This document shows, piece by piece, positions 5,884 to 16,300 of a stretch of 17,655 nt of DNA. The stretch is taken from NCBI GenBank assembly GCA_023427575.1, contig JAEZAY010000290.1, forward strand, positions 1 to 17,655, in the 5' to 3' direction. The notes below the pieces were generated by a model. It had not been told where the DNA came from and searched no databases. It saw only the letters and a list, made by a program, of their open reading frames with translations. Numbering within the stretch: the first letter of the stretch is position 1; each line of letters starts with the position of its first letter. A program made the position numbers and the translations under genes. The stretch is from Bacteroidota bacterium. GTDB lineage: Bacteria; Bacteroidota; Bacteroidia; Chitinophagales; Chitinophagaceae.

Positions 5884-6837
5884 CTATCTGTCTCTTTTAA
5901 ATACAAGAGTATCATTTATGATCAAACCAGCAAATGTGGGCTGATTCATGATAATTGCAGCATAAACGGTTTTTGTAGCCTCATCATAACGGCTATCGGT
6001 AACGGCGGGGTTCAGCTCAAAGCTTCTGCCATTGGATGGGTTAATCCACCAGTTCTCCGCTTTAATGATTTTTCCGGACTCATCAAATGTAAACACCGGA
6101 GCTGCAGAACCAAAACCGCTCCAGCCAAAGGTATTGGTCTGAATGGGGTGGTAGTAATTTTCATAACCCCATGCATCAAAGAAAGCAACGCTGTTTGCAC
6201 CGGTAGTAACCAGGTAGATATCGCCGGGCCAGGTCCAGGATGTTTGGGTGTTAAAGCCTGGGCGGTCGGGCGCGATGAACCGTGAGCGAAGTGAATACAC
6301 CCCGTCGTACTTGTTCTTCGCTTTGATATCGTAGATAACGGTGCCATAATTACCGCTAACGGTTCCGGATGAAACCGACTGGATTTTTATAGGCAATGCA
6401 TAGCTTTCAGAAAGTTCAAACTGGTCTGTTTTGAAAGCTACATTCATTGTTGCCAGTTTCTGGCCTTTGGGAATTGTTAAAGTCCAGGTATCGGTTGTAT
6501 AAACGGAAGGCGGCATTACGATGAACTCGGAGCCGTTTTCATCGTTGTAAACTTCGAGGGCTTCGGGATCTACTGCCAGCGTAACGGTGATATCTTCCGG
6601 CGCTGTACCGGCTCCCGCATAATTTACCTGGATTTTGTAATCAACAGAAGGGGCAACAGGCAGAGCCGAAGCAAATAACGGAAAAGTGCTGGTAGTAGGT
6701 GAAGCCACCAGTTCAGGAATTTCCGCGTAGATTTCGATAATGTTGTGCGAATCCCTGGCGCTAAGCGGAGTATCCTGTTTCAGGCAGGAACTCAAACCCA
6801 GGGCGGCAAGAATGACAAATGATATTTTACCTTTCAT
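5884..6837 (-). CDS. DUF1735-domain lipoprotein, SusE-position accessory protein of locus A
   Basis: A 317-residue lipoprotein. The signal peptide ends in a lipobox, LSSC, with lipidated C18. Residues from about 30 to 170 resemble the DUF1735 (BT_3987-like) beta-sandwich domain, seen as VTLAVDPEALEVYN, the FIVMPPSVYTT strand and YALPIKIQSVSSGTVSGN near its end. Residues from about 178 (YDGVYSLRSRF) onward form a second domain, perhaps of the BT_3044-like C-terminal type, with many aromatic residues that could contact a glycan or other ligand. Proteins in this position after susD are usually surface lipoproteins that bind substrate and help the SusCD complex. It lies 28 bases after susD in the same direction and is followed by a terminator, so it is the last gene of locus A. 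Substrate is unknown. Confidence 0.8.
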   Translation of the reverse strand: MKGKISFVILAALGLSSCLKQDTPLSARDSHNIIEIYAEIPELVASPTTSTFPLFASALPVAPSVDYKIQVNYAGAGTAPEDITVTLAVDPEALEVYNDENGSEFIVMPPSVYTTDTWTLTIPKGQKLATMNVAFKTDQFELSESYALPIKIQSVSSGTVSGNYGTVIYDIKAKNKYDGVYSLRSRFIAPDRPGFNTQTSWTWPGDIYLVTTGANSVAFFDAWGYENYYHPIQTNTFGWSGFGSAAPVFTFDESGKIIKAENWWINPSNGRSFELNPAVTDSRYDEATKTVYAAIIMNQPTFAGLIINDTLVFKRDR

Positions 6838-6865
6838 ATTAGTAACGTGTTTTTAAATTAACTGA

Positions 6866-8476
6866 TTATGCTCTTCTATCCCAGAAAACAAAGGAACTGA
6901 ATACATTGATTCCTGAGGGCACATTGGCTTCGTTCAACTGATATTCTGAACTTGGATACAGCACTCTTCCCAGCGTTCTGTCGGATGTTGTTGAAGTAGA
7001 TAATTTGGAAACAAATGTATTGTTTGGATTCAGCGGAACAGTATTTTCGATTGCCGGATATCCTGTTCTTCTGAATTCTGCCCAGGATTCATGACCATGG
7101 ATCATGTTTAGAGCAATGTACTTCTGGGTAATGATTGCCTGTAAACGCTGTGCATCGGAAGAAGCCAGTTCAATATTTACCAGCCTGTTCAACTCATTAT
7201 CGCCTTCTTCCTTATAAGCCAGCGCATCTGCAGCGGGATCGGTAAAGTCGAAAATGTTTTCCCCGATGGTGTTGGAGCTGTTTTTGTAAAGGTACCGGAA
7301 TGAAGATTCAATTCCTTTATCAAACAGGTCGGTAACATCTCCTGAATTCAGAATTCCTTTCAGAACTCCTTCAGCCTGTAAAAAATAGCTCTCGGCAGCA
7401 AGCATTAATGGCTGACCCATATTTCTGCCCTTCAGCACCCCAATCGCATTTGCATCATCCGCGTTGAAGTCGAAAGAAGGTCCACTATACCAAACGGGTG
7501 AACCGCCCGGAGCAGCCGGAATTCCTTCCGCTGTTTCACCCTGCTGGTTTCTGTTTGGAGAAATCCCATTCCTGTAAATTGCTGTTGCCCTGTTCTCGTC
7601 AGAGATCTTGTTTCCGTTATAAAAAGTTACCACATAGTTTGTAGTGATAATGGAACGGCCGGCACCTGCACCGGTTGCATTACTATGGTAAGCACTCCAG
7701 GCCGGGTTTTGTTTTCCATCCTGTTTAACATAACCAGGGTTGATCAGCGCGTCATCCGCTATGAATCCGGCAGCATCAAAGCTGGGGGTTACACCTGCGA
7801 ATACACCGGTTCCGGAAGCCCGGATCAGCAACTTCAGTTTTAATGTATTGGCAAGTTGTTTCCACCTGGTCATATTACCATCAAACAATACATCAGAGTT
7901 ACCCAATGCATGCTTGAAGGGCTTGGGAAATTCGGCATTGTTGATCAGGTTAATAGCGGTATCCAGATGTTTGTATAGGTCCTGGTAAATAAATTCCGCA
8001 TCGTCATATGCAGGAGTAATATTACCTGCTCCCTGCAATGCTTCTGTGTAGGGAATATCATTGTACTGGTCAACGAGCATCTGGAAATTCAGCACTCTCA
8101 TAATCCGCGCTGCTGCATTAAAGTAGGCATACTCGTCTTTCCCTTCTGTTTCGGTGATCACATAGTGATAGTCTTCGAGATTATCGTATGTGCTTGTCCA
8201 CAAACCATTATAATCGGTTTGGCCATAGTTATAGGTAAGTGCTGCACCCCAGCCTCCAAATCCACCGGCATTGGCGGTATATCCAACCATCCAGGAGCCA
8301 TACGAGTTAAAAGCGACGGTATTATTAGCCGTATAAGCGATAGCCTGAGGTAAAACCAGCTCGGGCGTTGATGTTGTAGGGTCGTTCGGATTCGTATTGA
8401 TATCCAGAAACTTTTTACAGGAACCCAGTGCCACAATCGCTAAGGAAGCGATTACTATATGTTTCAATTTTTTCAT
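6866..8476 (-). CDS. SusD/RagB-like outer-membrane lipoprotein (SusD-like_2 type), locus A
   Basis: A 536-residue lipoprotein with lipobox LGSC (C20), followed by KKFLDINTNPNDPT, a typical SusD N-terminus. SusD proteins are alpha-helical (TPR-rich) lids on the cell surface that capture substrate and open and close over the SusC barrel. Family signs are DIPYTEAL at 140-147, the YQDLYKHLDTAINLI helix after it, LKLKLLIRASGTG in the TPR core, and a late HESWAEFRRTGYPAI segment. Together these match the SusD-like_2 subgroup better than classical starch SusD. Length is normal. It starts 12 bases after the susC stop, so the two are co-transcribed, and the DUF1735 gene follows 28 bases on. Ligand specificity cannot be read from this sequence. 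Confidence 0.93.
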   Translation of the reverse strand: MKKLKHIVIASLAIVALGSCKKFLDINTNPNDPTTSTPELVLPQAIAYTANNTVAFNSYGSWMVGYTANAGGFGGWGAALTYNYGQTDYNGLWTSTYDNLEDYHYVITETEGKDEYAYFNAAARIMRVLNFQMLVDQYNDIPYTEALQGAGNITPAYDDAEFIYQDLYKHLDTAINLINNAEFPKPFKHALGNSDVLFDGNMTRWKQLANTLKLKLLIRASGTGVFAGVTPSFDAAGFIADDALINPGYVKQDGKQNPAWSAYHSNATGAGAGRSIITTNYVVTFYNGNKISDENRATAIYRNGISPNRNQQGETAEGIPAAPGGSPVWYSGPSFDFNADDANAIGVLKGRNMGQPLMLAAESYFLQAEGVLKGILNSGDVTDLFDKGIESSFRYLYKNSSNTIGENIFDFTDPAADALAYKEEGDNELNRLVNIELASSDAQRLQAIITQKYIALNMIHGHESWAEFRRTGYPAIENTVPLNPNNTFVSKLSTSTTSDRTLGRVLYPSSEYQLNEANVPSGINVFSSFVFWDRRA

Positions 8477-8488
8477 GTGTTCGAATAA

Positions 8489-11400
8489 TTAAAAAGTGAA
8501 TGAAATTGTCCCGCCGTAATATCTAGATGGGGGCGACTGAGAAAGTGTAGTAACACCAATCGCATTGCCATCCGAAAAGTTGTACTCTGGATCTGTGTAG
8601 ATGTTTGCATCCGGAGTCCACAGGAACAGATTACGTCCCTGTAAGCTAACAGTCAGACCTTTGATGTACTTCAATTTGGCGAGTGCAGTTTCGGGAACAT
8701 CGTATGAAAGTGATAATTCACGGATTTTCCAGAAATCACCTTTTATTATATAATTGGTTGCAACGTTCATATTGTAATTGCCGGCCCCATTTGCCCAGAA
8801 CCCTGATCCGCCATCACGAACCTGAACGGTTGTATTGGCGATATAGCTGCCTGGTTTGGTAGGATCTTCATAAGAAGAGTTCGGCATTACAAAACGATCG
8901 CGGTTAAATTCTACTGTACGGATAGAAGAACCGGAGAAATCCATGGTTGAACCACCATTGTGATATACATAATATCCACCGCGGTATTCGGCAAGACCCC
9001 AGAGGCGGAAGTTTTTCCAGGTAAGCTCCAGGTCAAGTCCTACACGATGTTTTGGATTGGTATTACCAAGTACCCGAATGGTTGGGTCAAGGGTTGGATA
9101 TCCGGTGATCCGGTCTACTATAATCCGGCCTTCATTGTCGCGAACATAATCTGTACCCATCAACACGGGGAAATAAAATCCCTGGTTTGCATATACCTGC
9201 GCAGCTCCACCGCTGGACAATTGCAGGCGTTCGATATCAGAACTGATGGAAATAACTTTGTTCTCATTGTAAGTATAGTTACCGCCAATAGTCAAACTCA
9301 TGGTATTTGTTCTGATCGGGGTATAATGCAAGAGGGCTTCAATACCTGAATTGCTTACCTCACCGGTATTTCTCAGGTAGCTGCTGAAACCACTCGCCGT
9401 TGAAACGCCGGTTGGAACTGTTTGGTCAACTGTATTGGTTGAATAGTAGGTGAAGCCGGCAGTAAGTCTTCTGTCTAACAATTCAATATCAAATCCGGCC
9501 TCATACCCTGTAGTGATCTCAGGTCTGATTCCGGGGGCAACGATCCGGCCACCCACCGTAAAACCAGGTCCGGAAGCATCGTATGGAAATCCGCTTCCCT
9601 GACCAAAAGTAGGCAGCAGTGAATAAGCCCCGATATTAACGTTCCCCACTTTTGACCATCCTGCACGCAGTTTCAGGTTATTGATAACATCGCTGTTGCG
9701 CAGGAAATCAAATGCGTCGGTCGGTATAAAAGAGATATCCGCTGAAGGATAAAAGAAGGATCTGTTTTCAGGATCAAGTACAGATCTCCAGTCATTTCTA
9801 CCGGTTACATCCACGAACAGGAAGTTCTTGTAACCGATTTTTAATTTCCCAAACACTCCAAACTGGCGGGTGTTGGTAAGATATTCTGAAGCAGATGGCG
9901 CATTGGTAACCCGGTTGCTGATATTGTACAGATCAGGTACAACCAGTCCGGAAGCCGATGCATCCAGGCCTTTCACTTCATTTTGTCTTACACTCTGACC
10001 AACGGTAAGATTAAAGCTAACATCGCTCACATTCTTTTTGAATGTAGCAAGGAAGTCGGAATTAAGCTGTGTAGAATAGAACATGCCATCGGAAACGCTA
10101 CCGGCAACATTCGCTTTACTACCAGTGATATAATCATCATCCGAGAAAGTATAACGACCAACTCTTGACTTGTTGCTGTTATTGCGGGTGGTGATACCGG
10201 CGCGATAAACCAGGTCAAGCCAGTTTAAAGGTTCCCACATCAATTCGATGTTTCCGCTCAGGTAATCATTCCTGTTTTTCTGACGGTAATTATCTACATA
10301 GAAATAAGGGTTCATGTAGTAATCGTTGTAATAACCTTCCGGGCTGGCCCAATGGTCATTTTTCCAGTCTTTGTACCGGGTTAAAGGCACATGCGCGGGA
10401 GTATTCAAAAGATTCTGAAAAATGGTTCCGGTTTGAGTGGTGATATCATACCGGTTCTGGATATAGTTGGTGGTATATGCGATGCGGAAGTTTTTAGTCA
10501 CTTTCCGGGTTCCGTTAAAACGGATAGATGCCCGGTTGTACTCGTCGCTGGGCGTAGTTCCTTTTACACCGGCATATTGACCTGAAACGTAATAAGTAGA
10601 TCTTTCATCTGAAGAAGAAACGGAAAAATCGGTTTGATTGGTCAGACCGTTTTCCCAGAATTTTTCTCTTTCATCAGTGGCGGAATACGGAACAGTTTGC
10701 ACCTCGCCGGTGATCAGATGGGGTCTGCCGATCTCACGCATTGTTCCGTCGAACCGTGGACCATATTGCTGATTTTCATAAGAAACATAAGCTCCCGTTT
10801 GCCAGCCTGAACCAAACTCTTTCTGAAGTTTTGGATAGAAGCTAACTTCTTCGATGGTGGTGGTGTTGGAGATCTTTACGGAATTTACGCCTGCTTTACC
10901 TTTTTTGGTGGTAATGATAATGGCCCCGTTCGATGCATCGGATCCATAAAGAGCGGCGGCACCGGCGCCATTCAGAACGTTGATGTCCTGAACATCTTCC
11001 GGATTCAGGTTGCTCAGAATTTCACTTGGTACAATCACATTGTCGATTACTACAAGGGCGGTGTTATTTCCCAGCAGGGAACGGTTTCCTCTCAAAACCA
11101 GCCTTACCGTTGGATTCACACCCCCATTGATCGCGTTTACCTGTAATCCGGCTACTTTTCCTGTTAAACCGGAGGCGACGTTCAATGGTTTTGCCTGTGT
11201 TAGCTGTTGTGAATTAACAACGGTTGAGTTGTATCCTTCCTCTCTTTTGCGGGACCGGATCCCACCGGCGGTCACAACCACTTCATCAATGGATTCGGCC
11301 ATGCTCGTCAACTGAATGTTGATGTTGGAAATTCCCTGGATGGATACTTCCTGGTCGCCATAACTGGTGGAGGAAACAACCAATGCCCGTGCGTTTCCAA

Positions 11401-11587
11401 CTTCAATGGAAAAGTTCCCATTCTCGTCGGCTGAAACACCTTTGTTTGAATTTTTAATCTTAATGGTCGCGAAAGAAATCGGATTCCCGCTTTCGTCGAC
11501 TACCTTACCGGTAACGATTCGGGATTGAGCAAATGCCAATACGGAGGACAGTACCAGCACTGCTAGCAGTGACAGAATTTTTCTCAT
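8489..11587 (-). CDS. SusC/RagA family TonB-linked outer-membrane protein, locus A
   Basis: A 1032-residue outer-membrane barrel that imports large nutrients using energy from TonB. Order of parts: signal peptide (MRKILSLLAV..., cleavage after AFA at about residue 20); carboxypeptidase regulatory-like domain (about 24-95, VTGKVVDESGNPISFATI); a TonB-box-like DEVVVTA (101-107); a plug domain (about 115-228) with VAGLQV, VRLVLRG, and ALYGSDASNGAIIITTKKGK; then the barrel, with GRNDWRS, and an aromatic C-terminus ending ISFTF. There is no STN domain before the regulatory-like domain, so direct control of an anti-sigma factor is unlikely. It is the first gene of locus A; susD follows 12 bases later. 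A Bacteroidota-type promoter lies about 65 bases upstream. Its first 30 residues and leader resemble those of the second SusC, while the barrel differs widely. Confidence 0.95.
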   Translation of the reverse strand: MRKILSLLAVLVLSSVLAFAQSRIVTGKVVDESGNPISFATIKIKNSNKGVSADENGNFSIEVGNARALVVSSTSYGDQEVSIQGISNINIQLTSMAESIDEVVVTAGGIRSRKREEGYNSTVVNSQQLTQAKPLNVASGLTGKVAGLQVNAINGGVNPTVRLVLRGNRSLLGNNTALVVIDNVIVPSEILSNLNPEDVQDINVLNGAGAAALYGSDASNGAIIITTKKGKAGVNSVKISNTTTIEEVSFYPKLQKEFGSGWQTGAYVSYENQQYGPRFDGTMREIGRPHLITGEVQTVPYSATDEREKFWENGLTNQTDFSVSSSDERSTYYVSGQYAGVKGTTPSDEYNRASIRFNGTRKVTKNFRIAYTTNYIQNRYDITTQTGTIFQNLLNTPAHVPLTRYKDWKNDHWASPEGYYNDYYMNPYFYVDNYRQKNRNDYLSGNIELMWEPLNWLDLVYRAGITTRNNSNKSRVGRYTFSDDDYITGSKANVAGSVSDGMFYSTQLNSDFLATFKKNVSDVSFNLTVGQSVRQNEVKGLDASASGLVVPDLYNISNRVTNAPSASEYLTNTRQFGVFGKLKIGYKNFLFVDVTGRNDWRSVLDPENRSFFYPSADISFIPTDAFDFLRNSDVINNLKLRAGWSKVGNVNIGAYSLLPTFGQGSGFPYDASGPGFTVGGRIVAPGIRPEITTGYEAGFDIELLDRRLTAGFTYYSTNTVDQTVPTGVSTASGFSSYLRNTGEVSNSGIEALLHYTPIRTNTMSLTIGGNYTYNENKVISISSDIERLQLSSGGAAQVYANQGFYFPVLMGTDYVRDNEGRIIVDRITGYPTLDPTIRVLGNTNPKHRVGLDLELTWKNFRLWGLAEYRGGYYVYHNGGSTMDFSGSSIRTVEFNRDRFVMPNSSYEDPTKPGSYIANTTVQVRDGGSGFWANGAGNYNMNVATNYIIKGDFWKIRELSLSYDVPETALAKLKYIKGLTVSLQGRNLFLWTPDANIYTDPEYNFSDGNAIGVTTLSQSPPSRYYGGTISFTF

Positions 11588-11593
11588 GTGCAG

Positions 11594-11622
11594 TTTTAGT
11601 TTTAAAAAAGTATCGGCTTACG
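11594..11622 (-). promoter_or_regulatory. Leader element shared with the second susC gene (copy A)
   Basis: On the minus strand the leader contains CGTAAG (11622-11617) and TTTTAAAACTAAAA (11607-11594), then CAC directly before the ATG. The same blocks occur in the same order before the other susC at 16463-16494. The 14-base block is identical in both. It may act in mRNA stability, translation or control; its role is unknown. Confidence 0.5.
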
Positions 11623-11652
11623 ATCGGACAAATGGACTCTAAAAAGAAATGT

Positions 11653-11681
11653 TAAAATTAGTGGAGCGGTAATTTTAACAA
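11653..11681 (-). promoter_or_regulatory. Bacteroidota-type promoter of SusCD locus A
   Basis: On the minus strand TTG (11681-11679), an 18-base spacer and TAATTTTA (11660-11653) fit TTG-N19-TAnnTTTG, missing only the final G. Transcription would begin about 60 bases before the susC ATG, leaving the shared leader element inside the transcript. The spacing equals that of the promoter before the DUF3467 gene. Confidence 0.55.
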
Positions 11682-11721
11682 TGTTAAGACACCGTCTAAA
11701 TTATGGATGCTGCAGCACTTT

Positions 11722-11771
11722 AACAAAAAAATTAAAAAAAAGTTAAAGCCGGCATTAGGCCGGCTTTAACT
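11722..11771 (-). terminator. Rho-independent terminator of SusCD locus B
   Basis: On the minus strand AGTTAAAGCCGGC, loop of about five bases, then its perfect complement GCCGGCTTTAACT is followed by TTTTTTTAATTTTTTT. It begins about 38 bases after the stop codon of the second susD. It is the strongest hairpin in the window and separates locus B from locus A. Confidence 0.92.
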
Positions 11772-11808
11772 TTCACTCTGTAAATTATTGAATGCAAATG
11801 CGTTCGCA

Positions 11809-13278
11809 CTATTTATCCCACCAAACAGGCGTATTTAAATTATCTGCACCCTGCCTCGACACAGCGGCATCGTAATTTTCCTTGTTCAGGGTGGATTCAA
11901 ATGCCGGGTAGGCCTGCCGAACCGGAATGCCGCCTTCATTTAAACTGGTGGGCGCGGGTGCCAGCCGGGGATATTCAAGCCTACGCCACTCCGCCCAGGC
12001 CTCATAACCATTCAGGTAAAGCGCTATCCACTTTTGAAATCCAATAAGCGGAATCGCCCGGGAAGCGTCATATGCCACCTGCGGCTGTGCGATATAAGCA
12101 TTGTAATCGGCCTGGTTAAAAACCCCCCATTGTTCCCATGAAGCTTTTATCGCATCATTATAGTAGCCTGCCGCTGCGGCATCGCCACCCGGAATCCATC
12201 CCCGGTGGGCGGCCTCCGCAAATGAAAACAATACCTGTGCATAGGTGTAGATATAACTGGGGGCTTCCTGGGTGCGCAAGGCATCTCCTAAAAATGAAAC
12301 TGCGGAATTTGCCACCCCTCCGGCTTCTGATTCGGAAATTCCGTACGGCATTCCTACAATGGTTCCGGTGGCGGCAGCGGGGTTGGCATATACCCAGCGG
12401 CGGGGATCATCGAGCAGGTTCATTGTATCGGCCATTTTTTTACTGATGGCATAGTCCAGGCGGGTTTCAAACGCATCTTCCCAGGGATTATCGTTGTTGT
12501 TATCCTGCAGGTAATTGTAAGTTACGTTTTCGGCATTGCTGCTGATCACTCCATCATTCATGGCATCCGCAAATTCGGCGGCCCCTTTCTGCGCATCCAC
12601 TTCCGAAATCCGCAATGCCATTACCAGCCTGATGGTGTTTGCGAAAATTCTCCACCTGCCCATATCCCCTCCGAACATAATATCGCCGGCAATGGTAGAG
12701 CCTTCATCGATCATATCGGCTGAAGCTTTCAACTTTTCAAACAGATCATTATAAATTTCCTGCTGCGGTGTAAAAGAGGGCCGGAAATTTTCTCTTCCTT
12801 TCAATGCCTCCGTGTATGGTATGTCGCCAAACCGATCGGTTAAATGAAGGAAAAGATAAGACTGCAGAATAGTGGAAGCCGCTATCTGATTTTCGTTTGT
12901 CCCAAACTGTGAAGCATCCACGGCAGTTTCCGGATTGGTGTTGATGTTTATGATTGTTTGCAGGTTATCGAGGGGTCCTGTATAAACGGCTCCGTAGTTA
13001 AAACCCACGGTGCTGTACCTCGAGTTTTCTGTATATTGTTTGTCTGAAAGGAACTGGACATACAAATTGGGATAGGCTGAAGTCAGGATCGTCCCCTGCC
13101 CGATCACGCCCCCGATCAAACCGGTTTGCGCGGCTGTTAAGAGCGAAGCCGTATTGGCTTCGGCAGGCTGATTGGGGTTAATATTCATATTCCCGAAATC
13201 ACCGGGATCGCATCCCGAGATAACCATCAATCCCGCCAGCAGCGAACTGCCAAACATCTTATTAATATATTTCTTCAT
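11809..13278 (-). CDS. SusD/RagB-like outer-membrane lipoprotein (SusD-like_2 type), locus B
   Basis: A 489-residue SusD-like lipoprotein. The signal peptide ends in lipobox ISGC with C23, followed by DPGDFGN; acidic residues just after the lipid Cys are compatible with surface export in Bacteroidota, though the match to a known export signal is loose. NINPNQPAE follows, the counterpart of NTNPNDP in the first SusD. DRFGDIPYTEALKGREN (148-164) and the following IYNDLFEKLKASADMI helix are standard, as is GYEAWAEWRRLEYPRL near the C-terminus. It starts 25 bases after its susC partner and is the last gene of locus B, ahead of a strong terminator. No SusE- or DUF1735-type gene follows, unlike locus A. 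It is clearly a relative of the first SusD but not a recent copy, so a different ligand is likely (inference). Confidence 0.93.
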   Translation of the reverse strand: MKKYINKMFGSSLLAGLMVISGCDPGDFGNMNINPNQPAEANTASLLTAAQTGLIGGVIGQGTILTSAYPNLYVQFLSDKQYTENSRYSTVGFNYGAVYTGPLDNLQTIININTNPETAVDASQFGTNENQIAASTILQSYLFLHLTDRFGDIPYTEALKGRENFRPSFTPQQEIYNDLFEKLKASADMIDEGSTIAGDIMFGGDMGRWRIFANTIRLVMALRISEVDAQKGAAEFADAMNDGVISSNAENVTYNYLQDNNNDNPWEDAFETRLDYAISKKMADTMNLLDDPRRWVYANPAAATGTIVGMPYGISESEAGGVANSAVSFLGDALRTQEAPSYIYTYAQVLFSFAEAAHRGWIPGGDAAAAGYYNDAIKASWEQWGVFNQADYNAYIAQPQVAYDASRAIPLIGFQKWIALYLNGYEAWAEWRRLEYPRLAPAPTSLNEGGIPVRQAYPAFESTLNKENYDAAVSRQGADNLNTPVWWDK

Positions 13279-13303
13279 AATAATTTCAATTTAGAGTTTA
13301 CAA

Positions 13304-16300
13304 TCAGAAGGTAAAACGGGCATTTAATCCAAATGAACGGGTAGCAGGTAATTGACCGCCCTCATGCCAGTACACTTCAAGCTCGGAAGGGTCGATGCCA
13401 TCCACATTCGAATGCAACAAGGCCACATTTCGTGCGATCAGCGAAATACTCAAGCCCTTAACTCCGATCCGGCGAAAAGCATCGGGATTAAATGAATAGC
13501 CCAGACTGATTTCTCTCAGCTTTACAAAGCTTCCGTCGAACACCCATCTCTCGTGCAGGTCAAATGCCCGGCCGAAATACGTTTGCGCAGCTACATACAG
13601 ATCTTTATTTTCTGTTCCGTCGGGCATAATTCCATCGGGTCTTAAACCACCTCCATCGGCAACGGGTAAACGAAGTTCATTTCCTTTATCATTTAAACCC
13701 ACTGTTTCAGCACCCAATCCGGAATATGCGTTAAACATTCTGGTAACAGAGTAAAAAGCGCCTCCTTTTTGAAAGTCTATGTTCACGCCAAGTGAAAGAT
13801 TCTTCCAGCGGAAGAAGTTCTGCACCCCGCCGGTAAAATCAGGCAGTGAATTTTTTATCACCTGATTGTCTTCAACCTGCCAGTTGCCGGTTGCCGTTAG
13901 CATGGGCAATCCGGTTTTGTCATCGCGCAGATAGCGGGTGCCAACAATCTGACCCCAGGGTTCTCCCACTCTGGCCTGGATCTGGATCGATTTCCGGAAC
14001 GTGGTTGCATTGCCAAGAATATAATTGTCTAATCCTTCAGCCAGTTCAACCACTTTATTCCTGTTCCGGGCAAAGTTTACAGTAACATCCCATTCAAAAT
14101 TGTCGGAACGAAAAGGAGATCCGTTCAAAATGGCTTCCCAACCCCAGCTTTCCAGTTGTCCCGCATTAATGTATGAGCTAACTACTCCGCTCGACTGAGG
14201 GACCTGGATCGCAAGGATCTGGTCTTTGTTGATGTTTTTATAAATGGCGAAGTCAATGCCAACCCGGTTTTCAAACATCCGCAGTTCGGCGCCGGCTTCG
14301 TACGAAGTGGTCAGGTTGGGTTTCAGCAGTTGATTCGGCTGTACGTTCGGGGTAAATAAGGTTGCCCCGGTTCCATAGGCATTCCCTGCTTCAAAAAACG
14401 GATTGATAAAATAAGGCGGAAGGTCGCGGCCAACCTGGCCGAAAGAAGCTCTGATTTTAGCGAGACTGATCGAACTCAGATCACGGATCCCACCCATTTC
14501 AGACAACACCACACTTAAACCCGCGGATGGATAGAAATACGAGTTATTATCAGGAGGCAAAGCCGAAGACCAGTCGTTCCGGCCGCTCAGTTCCAGAAAC
14601 AACATTGATCTCCAACCCAGTGAAGCCCGGGCGAATAAGCTGTTACGTTGCAATCTGGTAAGTTGCGTACGGGCAAAAGGTCTGTCGCGGGAAGAAATCA
14701 GGCTGTAAAATCCCGGGATGGCCAACCCGCCCACGGTATTTCCTTCGTAATTCGAGTTCCTGATTTTTAATATATTCCCTCCGGCATTCGCATCCAGGTC
14801 AAAATCGCCAAACTTCGTGTTGTAGTTGAAGATCCCTTCATAGTTGTACTCCCGGTTCGAGTTGGAGGCTTCGCCATACATTGGCATATTCAATCCGCCT
14901 TCTGTAACTCTACGGTCTGAATTCGTGTTCAGGATATCGCCCCTCAAAGTACCGGTAAACGAAAGGTTTCCAACGATCTTAATATTTAAACCCACATCTC
15001 CATAAACCCGGTTTGAACGGAAATTCGGCACATTCTCATAAACATCATAATAGGGGTTATCCCAATACAGCGGACGCAGAAAATAATTAGGATCATCCGG
15101 ATCGTAATCTGCAGGTCCGAGAATATTCCATGAGTTAAAAGAACCATCGGGGTTCTTATAGGTTTTCAATTTGTCCATATCGATCTGGCGCTGCCACCAC
15201 TGGTTGAAACTGGCGGTAAGCCCGCTTCCATATCCTTCCTGGAAATTACCATGCTGCGTGGTGGTTTGCAGATTAATATTGGAAATGATGGTGATTCGGC
15301 TGTTCAGATCGAATGTAGTGGATGCCGTAAGGTAATTGCGGTTTTGCGCACTGTTTGGAACCGCCGTTTTGCGGTGGATATTATTATAGGTAAGCCGATA
15401 CGCGAAATTGGCGCCGCCACCGGAAACAGCCACGTTATTGTTGGTGGTTATACCAGTTTCGAAGAAGTCCCGGATATTATCGGGTTGTGGTAAAAGCGGA
15501 ATTGTTTTTCCGAAATCTTCTCCGGGAAACCAGGAATAATAAGGGCGGTACTCCCTGCCATCCATTTTCGGGCCCCAGCTTTCATCGGCGTAATATTCAA
15601 GCATATTCTGGCCATCGAATGCTGCCCAGGAATCAGGATGCCTTCCCGGCGCATATTCAAACTGGACAAAATCGTCGCTGTATCCACCGGCATATTCATT
15701 CTGATATTCAGGCAAAAGGCCCACTCTTTCAACAGTAACGGCGCTGTTTACATCCACGCGGATGGGACTGTTCTTTCTTCCTTTTTTAGAAGTGATCAGC
15801 ACTACCCCGTTGGCAGCCCTTTGACCATATAGCGCGGTAGCCGCCGCCCCTTTCAGAACGGTGAGGTTTTCAACATTATCCATATTGATCGCCGAGGCGT
15901 CAACCGGCGTTCCGTCCAGTACGTACAAAACGTCTTCGGCTCCAATAGTATTAACCCCGCGGATCCGGATGGTCGGGTTGCGGAAACCAACCGAAGGAGT
16001 TCCAACAATCTGTACTCCGGCCACTTTTCCCGCAATTGCATTGGCAAGATTGGTTTCCCTTGCAATGGTGAGGTTTTCACCGGTTACATTCTGAGCCGAA
16101 TAGGAAATCGATTTTCGGTCGCGGCGGATGTTTAGCGCCGTAACAACCACCTCTTCCAGGTTCCCGCTTTTTGTAACGGTAACATCATAAGTATTTTGAT
16201 TACCGACGGTTACACTGGTAGATTCAATTCCAACCGCAGAAATCTCAAGTACATCGCCCGGCGATGCCGTAATAGAGAACAAACCATTTTCATCGGCAGT

